A stretch of DNA of 10,973 nucleotides from JAWVEV01 sp033856535 (lineage in GTDB: Bacteria > Actinomycetota > Thermoleophilia > Miltoncostaeales > Miltoncostaeaceae): assembly GCA_033856535.1 (NCBI GenBank), contig JAWVEV010000080.1, positions 1 through 10,973 on the forward strand. The letters run 5' to 3'. The position numbers and the translations under genes are program-made. Within the stretch, counting starts at the first letter, position 1. Each line of letters opens with the position of its first letter. Shown here piece after piece: positions 1 through 4,465 of this stretch. Below the pieces are notes generated by a model. The model was given only the letters and a program-made list of their open reading frames with translations. It searched no databases and had not been told where the DNA came from.

Positions 1-412
1 GATGCGCCAGCGCGACGAGCACCGTGAGCGGCTTGCCGATCAGCGTCTCCCACCGCCCTGCCCCCAGACGGGCCGTCGCCGTCACGTTGGCCATCCTGAT
101 GGCGCCGAAGCGGTCGCTGATCAGGTAGCCGTCGGGCGCGAAGTCGAACAGCTCCTGAAACGCGCGCCGGCCCTCGCGCAGCTCGGAGTGGACGCGTCGC
201 AGCTCGGTGTTCGCGCGCGTGAGCTCCTCGCCGGCGGCGCGGAGCTCCTCGAAGGTCGCGGCGAGCTCCTCGAGGGTCTGCCCCATCAGGCTCCGCGCGG
301 CCGGGTCCATGCCGACGGCCGTGCGGGAGACGTCCTCCAGCCGCCGCACGGCGAGGTGGGCCTTCGCGGCGACCAGGTCGGCGGGCGGGGGGCCGGTCAC
401 GAGCTCCTCCAT
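1..412 (-). CDS. PAS-domain sensor fragment, cut by left window edge (C-terminal part of a broken CheB/CheR-PAS fusion)
   Basis: Reading the minus strand from an ATG at 412 gives about 137 residues that run off the window. After LLMEELVTG comes a Leu/Glu-rich helical stretch (residues about 30-90, with repeated EEL motifs such as TLEELAATFEELRAAGEEL) that should form a coiled coil. A PAS domain then begins, with FQELFDFAPDGYLISD followed by GAIRMANVTATARLG. This is the usual order in CheB-CheR-PAS sensor fusions, where a PAS domain ends in a VILLMEE-like motif, a coiled coil follows, and a second PAS starts. The ATG overlaps the stop of the upstream frame as TGATG, so translation could be coupled; a GTG at 421 is an alternative start. 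The VLLMEE motif belongs to the PAS tail encoded in the other frame just upstream. I therefore read this as the downstream half of a frameshifted gene, not an independent start. Ligand and partner cannot be told. Confidence 0.6.
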   Translation of the reverse strand, partial: MEELVTGPPPADLVAAKAHLAVRRLEDVSRTAVGMDPAARSLMGQTLEELAATFEELRAAGEELTRANTELRRVHSELREGRRAFQELFDFAPDGYLISDRFGAIRMANVTATARLGAGRWETLIGKPLTVLVALAH

Positions 413-711
413 CAGGAGCACACGCGCCCGTGGTCGTTGCGCTCCAGCGGCGTCAGGAAGACCTGGCACTCGATCTCGCGGCGGCGGCGGTTGTGCGCTC
501 GCAGGACGAGGTGCGCGCCCGGCGGCGCAACCGCGATCCGCCCCGGCCGAAGCCGTCGCCGTCGACCGCGCTCCACCGGAATCGTGCTGCGCCGCTCGAG
601 GATCTCGGGCAGGTGGCTGCGGAACCGCTGGTCCGCGTGCTGGAGCAGGACCTCCGCGGCGCCGAAATCCTCCGGAAGGCCGGCCACCACCTCTGTCTCC
701 AGCAGCCTCAC
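412..711 (-). pseudogene. CheB methylesterase / PAS relic, internally deleted and frameshifted
   Basis: The frame from GTG 711 encodes 99 residues. Residues 8-70 match the N-terminal half of a CheB methylesterase domain: VVAGLPEDFGAAEVLLQHAD, then SHLPEILERRSTIPVE, then LRPGRIAVAPPGAHLVL. The N-terminal GxSxGG catalytic segment that precedes this in intact CheB is absent. An in-frame stop at about 805-807 closes the frame upstream, with no ATG between. After HLVL the protein jumps directly to NRRRREIECQVFLTPL, which is the closing strand of a PAS domain as found after CheR in CheB-CheR-PAS fusions. The rest of CheB, all of CheR and most of that PAS are missing. The frame stops at 412, exactly where the PAS motif VLLMEE continues in another frame, so a small indel probably broke it. 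A catalytically active product is unlikely. Expression as a coupled pair with the downstream fragment is possible but unsupported. Confidence 0.6.
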
Positions 712-839
712 GTCGTCGCCGCGTCCTTCGTCCTTTGCGCCGCGCGCCCGGCGTGCCCGCCGCCCGGCGTCGATCTTCGCACACCCCGGGCGGCGCCAAC
801 GCGATCACGCGGTCTGCCCGGCGGCGCGCCCGGGCAGGG

Positions 840-1180
840 CCGCTGGTGGCCGGCCTCGCGCCGGACCTGCCCGCGGCCGTGCTCGTGGTCGTGCACGCGC
901 CCGGCCCCGCCGGCCTCCTGGCGATCCATTTCCACGGCGGGGCGGCCCTCGTCCAGGACCCGGCCGACGCGCTCTTCTCCGACATGCCCGCGAACGCCTT
1001 GGTGTACGTGCCGACGGCCGAGGCCCTGCAGGCCGACGCGATCGCGGCCCGCTTGCGCAGCTCGTGCGCGCCGATGCGCCGGCACGGCCCGGCGGGCATC
1101 GCCCTGAGGACGACCCAAACGGCGCCGGTCCCGATCCGGAGACGGTCTTCAGCTGCCCCGAGTGCGGCGGGCCGACCCGG
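840..1180 (+). pseudogene. Second CheB methylesterase relic, internally deleted and frameshifted
   Basis: On the plus strand, the frame through 843 reads LVAGLAPDLPAAVLVVVHAPG, the start of a CheB methylesterase core. It then passes straight to PAGLLAIHFHGGAALVQDP, ADALFSDMPANAL and AIAARL, the end of the same domain. Roughly 90 residues that normally lie between are missing, including the stretch around the catalytic His. No GASAGG-like nucleophile segment is seen upstream. At about 1090-1130 the similarity moves to another frame, giving PETVFSCPECGG (Cys codons at 1154 and 1163). This matches the CPxCGG element that follows the methylesterase domain in CheB proteins of this type, but the conserved RCRVGHA-like part is gone. 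Both copies in this region hold the same LVAGLP segment with different sequence, so this is a separate paralogue of the minus-strand relic and not an inverted piece of it. The longer open frames around it look like GC-driven read-through. Confidence 0.5.
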
Positions 1181-1287
1181 GGACGCGATCGAGTCGCTCT
1201 CGCCGGCGCCGTCCTTGGCGGAGGAGGCCGGGGCCCGAGGCAGAAGTTCCAGGGATTAGCCGCACGGGGAGCCCAGACCTGGGCCTC

Positions 1288-1294
1288 GGGGGAG
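1288..1294 (+). promoter_or_regulatory. Shine-Dalgarno for the small CxxC protein
   Basis: GGGGGAG lies five bases before GTG 1299. It is the best ribosome site in the left part of the window and decides the GTG over the ATG at 1329. Confidence 0.5.
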
Positions 1295-1298
1295 CGAC

Positions 1299-1454
1299 GT
1301 GGATCGCGAAACCGATGGATACTCGGCCATGGACGACGACCTGGACATCGAGAGCTGGTGCGACGAGTGCGGGGAGCTCGGCTGGGTGGGCGTCTGCACC
1401 GCCTGCGTCGACTTCGCCCTCGCCCATCCGATCCCGACGCCGCGCGCCGCCTGA
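1299..1454 (+). CDS. Small hypothetical protein with two CxxC motifs (putative zinc ribbon)
   Basis: This 51-residue frame begins at GTG 1299, with a strong GGGGGAG ribosome site at 1288-1294, five bases before the start. An in-frame ATG at 1329 has no comparable site. Near the middle it holds WCDEC and, ten residues on, CTAC: two CxxC knuckles that could bind one zinc ion, as in zinc-ribbon mini-proteins. The rest is acidic at the N-terminus (DDDLDIES) and ends HPIPTPRAA. It is surrounded by decayed genes but is itself unbroken. A GC-rich stem-loop lies eight bases after the stop. I do not recognise a named family. It could also be a remnant of a larger protein, but the good ribosome site argues for a real gene. 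Confidence 0.5.
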   Translation: MDRETDGYSAMDDDLDIESWCDECGELGWVGVCTACVDFALAHPIPTPRAA

Positions 1455-1461
1455 CCGCTCG

Positions 1462-1488
1462 CATCCGGGGGCCGCGCCCTCCGGGATG
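1462..1488 (+). terminator. Possible stem-loop terminator after the small CxxC gene
   Basis: CATCC at 1462-1466 pairs with GGATG at 1484-1488. After a mismatch the stem can extend inward through G-C pairs. The hairpin lies eight bases past the stop at 1454 and has no T-tract. Placement supports the call; chance pairing in GC-rich DNA is the alternative. Confidence 0.3.
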
Positions 1489-1504
1489 AGCCGGATGGGC
1501 GCGC

Positions 1505-1747
1505 ATGCTCGCGGGCGAGCTCTCCCTCGCCGACGACCCCGAGCTGCTCGCCGACCTGGCGCGGGCCCAGGACCGCTCGAGCGGGACAGCCGCAGCGCCC
1601 ACGCCGAGTCCGCGGTGCGCGACCGCCTGCTGCGCCAGCTGTTGGACGAGGTCGGCGAACGGGCGGTGGCCCGCCCGCCCCTCGGCTGCGACTACGGCGC
1701 CAACGGAGATCGACGACCGCGACCGGGTCGAGGTGCCGGACCGCTAG
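1505..1747 (+). pseudogene. Maltose O-acetyltransferase N-terminal remnant (frameshifted, truncated)
   Basis: From ATG 1505 the frame reads MLAGELSLADDPELLADLARAQ, the standard opening of the maltose/galactoside acetyltransferase N-terminal domain (MLAGELYxAxDPEL). At about 1576 the similarity moves to another frame: AVRDRLLRQLLDEVGE, then RPPLGCDYGAN, matching the family's LLRELLGEVGE and PPFxCDYGYNI. A second shift at about 1705 restores EIDDRDRV, close to the usual IxIGDRVFVN. The frame then ends at TAG 1745-1747. The left-handed beta-helix with its hexapeptide repeats and the catalytic His, normally another hundred or more residues, is absent. The intact enzyme moves acetyl from acetyl-CoA to sugars; this remnant cannot. 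Two separate frameshifts plus loss of the 3' part make decay much more likely than sequencing error. Confidence 0.65.
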
Positions 1748-2568
1748 CTCAGGCGGTCCTCGGCAGGCGCCGGCGCGCCGGCGATCCGCTCGGGCGGCGG
1801 TTCGGTCGAGCGGTCGGTGACGGCGCGGCCGGGCTGCGGCACGACCACGTAGCGCCGCTCCGTGGCGTGCCCCGGCGAGCCCTCGCGGGCCTTCGCCTCG
1901 GCCTTGGCGGCGGCGATGCGCTCGAGGACGTCGCGGTCATCCTCATCGAGCCCCTGCCCGCTCATCATCCTGCGCCGCACCCGCGCGGCCTCCTCCGGCG
2001 TGGGCGCCCTGCCGGACGCCGCGGAGGAACCCGCGGCCGGGGCCTCCCGGCGGATGTGGACGTCGCGCAGATACAGCGCGAGGCGCTCGTCGTGCTCCCA
2101 GCGACGCACCCACCGCGCGGCCATCCCGGCGGCGACCCCGAAGCCGACCAGCAGCCCGGCCGCCCCGACGACCACCGGACGGCCGATGTAGTCGACCTCG
2201 CCGATCTTGTGATCAAGCCCCACGAGCACCACCACGGCGCCGAACCGGCGCCAGGGCGCGACGAGGTACTCGCCACGATCCGCCATTCGCGACGACCGCT
2301 CGTCGGCCACCGGGGCCTCGGCCGCCGCCGCGCGCAGCTTCGGCATCTGATCCTCGGCCGCCATCCCGCCGACGACGATGGCCACGACCGCGGTCGCGAT
2401 CAGCGCGCCGAGCCGGTTCTCGGAGAGCACCACGCCCGCCGCGCTCGCCACCAGACCGGCGGCGCACAGCGTCGCCGCCTCGACGCATCGCTCGCCGAGC
2501 ACGCGCACGAGCGGCGGACGGCCGGCCCATGCTGGCGGCGGGATGCGGTGAGAGGCGGACGGCTCCAT
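1744..2568 (-). CDS. Hypothetical membrane protein with basic/acidic C-terminal tail
   Basis: The product has 274 residues and no family I recognise. Two hydrophobic segments lie at about residues 30-48 and 53-71. A soluble loop (about 72-105) follows, then a weaker hydrophobic stretch at about 108-118 and a clear membrane segment at about 130-152. The C-terminal 120 residues are soluble and charged: a helix with EEAARVRRRMMSG and DRDVLERIAAAKAEAKARE, then a Pro-rich end. This suggests a membrane-anchored protein with a cytoplasmic helical tail. ATG 2568 gives the longest plausible protein but has no clear ribosome site, so a later start is possible. The stop at 1744-1746 lies in a CTAG that also supplies the stop of the plus-strand acetyltransferase remnant, so the two are tail to tail. 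The gene lies 60 bases downstream of the tRNA-Arg on the same strand and could share its transcript. Confidence 0.6.
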   Translation of the reverse strand: MEPSASHRIPPPAWAGRPPLVRVLGERCVEAATLCAAGLVASAAGVVLSENRLGALIATAVVAIVVGGMAAEDQMPKLRAAAAEAPVADERSSRMADRGEYLVAPWRRFGAVVVLVGLDHKIGEVDYIGRPVVVGAAGLLVGFGVAAGMAARWVRRWEHDERLALYLRDVHIRREAPAAGSSAASGRAPTPEEAARVRRRMMSGQGLDEDDRDVLERIAAAKAEAKAREGSPGHATERRYVVVPQPGRAVTDRSTEPPPERIAGAPAPAEDRLS

Positions 2569-2628
2569 CGCTCGCGCTATCGACCGTCGCCCTGGCGGGC
2601 CTGAGCCGACCGCGCGCTTTCGTAACGA

Positions 2629-2702
2629 CGCGCCCGGGAGGACTCGAACCTCCGACCCGCGGCTTAGAAGGCCGCCGCTCTGTCCTGCTGAGCTACGGGC
2701 GC
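2629..2702 (-). tRNA. tRNA-Arg (anticodon UCU)
   Basis: The minus strand folds as a complete 74-nt cloverleaf. The acceptor GCGCCCG pairs fully with CGGGCGC (discriminator G), the D-stem is GCTC/GAGC, and the anticodon stem GCGGC/GCCGC holds loop CTTCTAA. The T-arm is GGAGG-TTCGAGT-CCTCC. The anticodon TCT reads AGA arginine codons, which should be rare in a genome this GC-rich. CCA is not encoded; the bases after the discriminator are TCG, so it must be added enzymatically. No integrase or duplicated tRNA 3' end is seen nearby, so there is no sign of an attachment site. Confidence 0.95.
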
Positions 2703-2742
2703 CCGGGGTCGGACGCTAGCGCACCCGGTCCCCGAAACGGGG

Positions 2743-2777
2743 CCGGCCCCGCCCCGCGCGAGGCGGGACGGGGCCGG
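2743..2777 (-). terminator. Strong GC hairpin downstream of the nitroreductase gene
   Basis: CCGGCCCCG at 2743-2751 is perfectly complementary to 2769-2777, and the inner bases can pair further (CCCGC with GCGGG on the minus strand). The hairpin lies about 27 bases past the nitroreductase stop on the minus strand and ahead of the tRNA gene. There is no U-tract, as is common for actinobacterial terminators. A second hairpin (2730-2742, CCCCG/CGGGG around three bases) lies next to it. Its extended form shares the CCGG at 2743-2746 and so would compete with this one. Confidence 0.45.
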
Positions 2778-2803
2778 CGAAACCGACCGCGGAAGCGGAA
2801 GAG

Positions 2804-3811
2804 CTAGCTCAGGTACTTGTTCGTGTCGAGCCCGTGCTCCTCCATCAGCTTCTTGAAGGTCTCCTTCATCTCCTCCGGGTAGTCCGGGAGGCCGCCCTGG
2901 GCGAGGACATCCTCGGCCCGCTTCTTGATGTTCGGCCCGAAGTCCCAGTCCTCGTCGTTCATGAGGCGCTTGACTTCCTTCTCGGGCCAGGAGACCACGC
3001 CGGGCTCACGGCCGAAGCGGCTCGCGAGCTCGTCCAGCTCCTCGATGCGGCCGGGGAGCGGGGCCTGCTCCTGGAGCATGCCCTTCTCGCGCAGCGCGTC
3101 GTCGACGGCCGGGTCCGGCGTGAACGGCGTGCCGTAGGCGCCCTTGTGGAAGAGCTTCTCGAACTTGAGGCGCGGGCGCTGACCGCCGGCCTTCGCGTCC
3201 TCGAGCGGGTGGCCGATCGCGTAGCCCCAGGTGAACTTGAGGTTCGGGGCGAGGCCGAAGGCCTTCTCCACGCCGCCCGGCTTACGGCCGAAGGCGATCA
3301 GGATGCTGCCGAGGCCGAGGGAGGTGGCGGCCATCATCGCCTGGCTGACGGCGAGGCCGGTCTCGAACCGCAGCAGGTTCTCGGTCCGCTCGGTCGGGAA
3401 GCTCATGAGCCGCGGCACGGTCTGGGTCATCGTGAACTCGTAGTTCCAGCCGTGGTACTTCGTGAGCGCGCCCGAGAGCGAGAGCGTCGACAGACCGTCG
3501 TTCGCCCGGCCGTACCAGGCGTTCAGGTTCGTCAGGAAGAAGATCAGGTGCGAGGCCTGGTTGATGATCTGGACGTTGAATCCAGAGACGCACTCCTCGA
3601 TCTCGTCCCAGAGCTCGGAGTCCTTCGTGACGACGATCGCCTCGGTGGCGTTGATGTTGCCCTGGCACGACGCGAGCCGGGCGGCCTGAAGGACGACCTG
3701 AAGCTGCCAGTCCTCGACCTTCTTGTCCGGATCGAAGTAACGGATGCTCCGACGATCCCCGACCGACTGCAAGACGGTCTTGTCAGGAATATCAGCTGCT
3801 GTGATCGACAT
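2804..3811 (-). CDS. Nitroreductase-family flavoprotein with ~110-residue C-terminal extension
   Basis: The protein has 335 residues. Residues 10-205 show the nitroreductase fold: RRSIRYFDP (20-28), the phosphate-binding arginines for FMN; EAIVVTKD (57-64); a central hydrophobic helix AVSQAMMAATSLGLGS (154-169); and WGYAIGHP (195-202) at the domain end. Family members reduce nitro compounds, quinones or enals with NAD(P)H and FMN, usually as cytoplasmic dimers. The physiological substrate is not shown here. Typical members have about 170-220 residues, so residues 225-335 are an extra, charged, helical region containing SWPEKEVKRL and NIKKRAEDVL. It weakly recalls the small PCP_red-type helical domain, but I am not sure. 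ATG 3811 is supported by AGGGGG (3816-3821) four bases upstream. The protein is richer in Lys and Asn than its neighbours, with C/G-ending codons, as is common for well-expressed genes. Confidence 0.88.
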   Translation of the reverse strand: MSITAADIPDKTVLQSVGDRRSIRYFDPDKKVEDWQLQVVLQAARLASCQGNINATEAIVVTKDSELWDEIEECVSGFNVQIINQASHLIFFLTNLNAWYGRANDGLSTLSLSGALTKYHGWNYEFTMTQTVPRLMSFPTERTENLLRFETGLAVSQAMMAATSLGLGSILIAFGRKPGGVEKAFGLAPNLKFTWGYAIGHPLEDAKAGGQRPRLKFEKLFHKGAYGTPFTPDPAVDDALREKGMLQEQAPLPGRIEELDELASRFGREPGVVSWPEKEVKRLMNDEDWDFGPNIKKRAEDVLAQGGLPDYPEEMKETFKKLMEEHGLDTNKYLS

Positions 3812-3815
3812 GAAT

Positions 3816-3821
3816 CCCCCT
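3816..3821 (-). promoter_or_regulatory. Shine-Dalgarno of the nitroreductase gene
   Basis: AGGGGG on the minus strand lies four bases before ATG 3811. It is one of only two good ribosome sites in the window and fixes this start. It contrasts with the site-less genes to the right. Confidence 0.55.
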
Positions 3822-3880
3822 GATTGGAGTCTCGTCCGGGCGTGGGTGGTCGCGCGGAACTGCCTCGCCGCGGCGGCCGC

Positions 3881-3886
3881 AATCTA
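3881..3886 (-). promoter_or_regulatory. Candidate -10 box for the nitroreductase gene
   Basis: TAGATT (TAnnnT) on the minus strand lies about 70 bases upstream of ATG 3811, which leaves room for a leader carrying the ribosome site. No convincing TTGACA-like -35 lies at 16-18 bases. The call rests on the rarity of A/T-rich hexamers here. Confidence 0.3.
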
Positions 3887-3948
3887 CACCGCCGACCCCC
3901 GGTTTGTGGCGACGGTTGCGAGGTCGCGGACGGCATGACCCGAGAAGA

Positions 3949-3965
3949 CCCGGCCCGAGGCCGGG
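3949..3965. repeat. Perfect 7-bp inverted repeat upstream of the Rossmann-like gene
   Basis: CCCGGCC at 3949-3955 and GGCCGGG at 3959-3965 flank CGA. The palindrome lies in the divergent region between the nitroreductase and the 4009 gene, about 30 bases before the putative -10 at 3995. It could be a regulator site; GC-rich chance is the alternative. Confidence 0.3.
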
Positions 3966-3994
3966 AGGGGCCCCAACACGGCGCCCGCAGCCGG

Positions 3995-4000
3995 TAATGT
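3995..4000 (+). promoter_or_regulatory. Candidate -10 box of a leaderless transcript (4009 gene)
   Basis: TAATGT ends eight bases before ATG 4009. That spacing would put transcription start at or next to the start codon. The hexamer contains an in-frame ATG at 3997, but the promoter reading favours 4009. No ribosome site precedes either ATG. The -35 is not recognisable. Confidence 0.4.
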
Positions 4001-4008
4001 GCCGCCCC

Positions 4009-4368
4009 ATGCCAAAGCTCCTGTTCGTCACCGTCCCCACCGATGAGGTCCTCAGCAAGGACGGCAAGGTCCGGTTCCCCGGCACCGACGCCGCCGTCGA
4101 GGAGCTCACGAACGCCGGCTGGGATGTCGAGGTCTGCGACCCGTTGTGGCCCAAGCCGCTCGACGCCGTCAAGGCCTCCTCGCCCGACGCCGTGCTCGTC
4201 TCCTGCTACAAGGCCGTCCCGCGCTCGCGTGACGCGGCCTCCACGCTGGCCCGCCTCACCGACGCGTCCATCTACACCGTCGGCGTCCTCCAGAAGGACG
4301 ACGCCTTCAGGACGATGGCGCCGACGGTCGGCGTCCTCCGCAACATCAAGGAGCTCCCCCAGCCGTAG
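4009..4368 (+). CDS. Hypothetical small Rossmann-like (beta-alpha-beta) protein
   Basis: This 119-residue soluble protein has alternating strands and helices: KLLFVTVP (3-10), helix AAVEELTNAG (28-37), strand WDVEVCDP (38-45), helix LDAVKASSP (51-59), strand AVLVSC (61-66), helix SRDAASTLARLTD (73-85), strand IYTVGVL (88-94), and a last strand-helix pair TVGVLRNIKELP. The pattern resembles receiver, flavodoxin or cobalamin-binding folds. I see no phospho-acceptor cluster, flavodoxin phosphate loop or DxHxxG cobalamin motif that would pick one. ATG 4009 is preferred because a TAnnnT box lies eight bases upstream; ATG 3997, four codons earlier in frame, is the alternative. It is transcribed divergently from the nitroreductase with about 200 bases between starts and shares that gene's Lys/Asn-containing, C/G-ending codon style. 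A functional link is only suggested by position. Confidence 0.75.
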   Translation: MPKLLFVTVPTDEVLSKDGKVRFPGTDAAVEELTNAGWDVEVCDPLWPKPLDAVKASSPDAVLVSCYKAVPRSRDAASTLARLTDASIYTVGVLQKDDAFRTMAPTVGVLRNIKELPQP

Positions 4369-4433
4369 GGAGCCCCGGGCCGGACGCTCAGCCGCCCGCG
4401 CCGCCGCCGAGATCGGCGATCGTCGATCCCACA

Positions 4434-4450
4434 CCCCCCACCTCGGGGGG
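4434..4450. terminator. Hairpin between convergent 4009 gene and mutS2
   Basis: CCCCCC at 4434-4439 and GGGGGG at 4445-4450 flank a five-base loop. It lies 66 bases past the plus-strand stop and 16 bases past the mutS2 stop on the minus strand, so it could end either or both transcripts. There is no T-tract on either side. Confidence 0.45.
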
Positions 4451-4465
4451 AGAGGGCTCGACGCG

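Noticed and set aside
2..1489. Single long plus-strand protein across the left end
   Set aside because: Family similarity moves between frames and strands within it (CheB and PAS pieces, CxxC protein), and its own translation is low-complexity.
2629..2702. tRNA-Arg as an integration site for a genomic island
   Set aside because: No integrase, no second copy of the tRNA 3' end and no mobile genes lie in the window.
2803..2813. GCTAGCTCAGG repeated at 1743-1753 and 2803-2813
   Set aside because: Both copies are the Leu-Ser-TAG ends of minus-strand genes; likely coincidence, not an attachment site or mobile-element end.
2834..3823. Plus-strand open frame opposite the nitroreductase
   Set aside because: It mirrors the nitroreductase codons, and the nitroreductase has clear motifs and a ribosome site.
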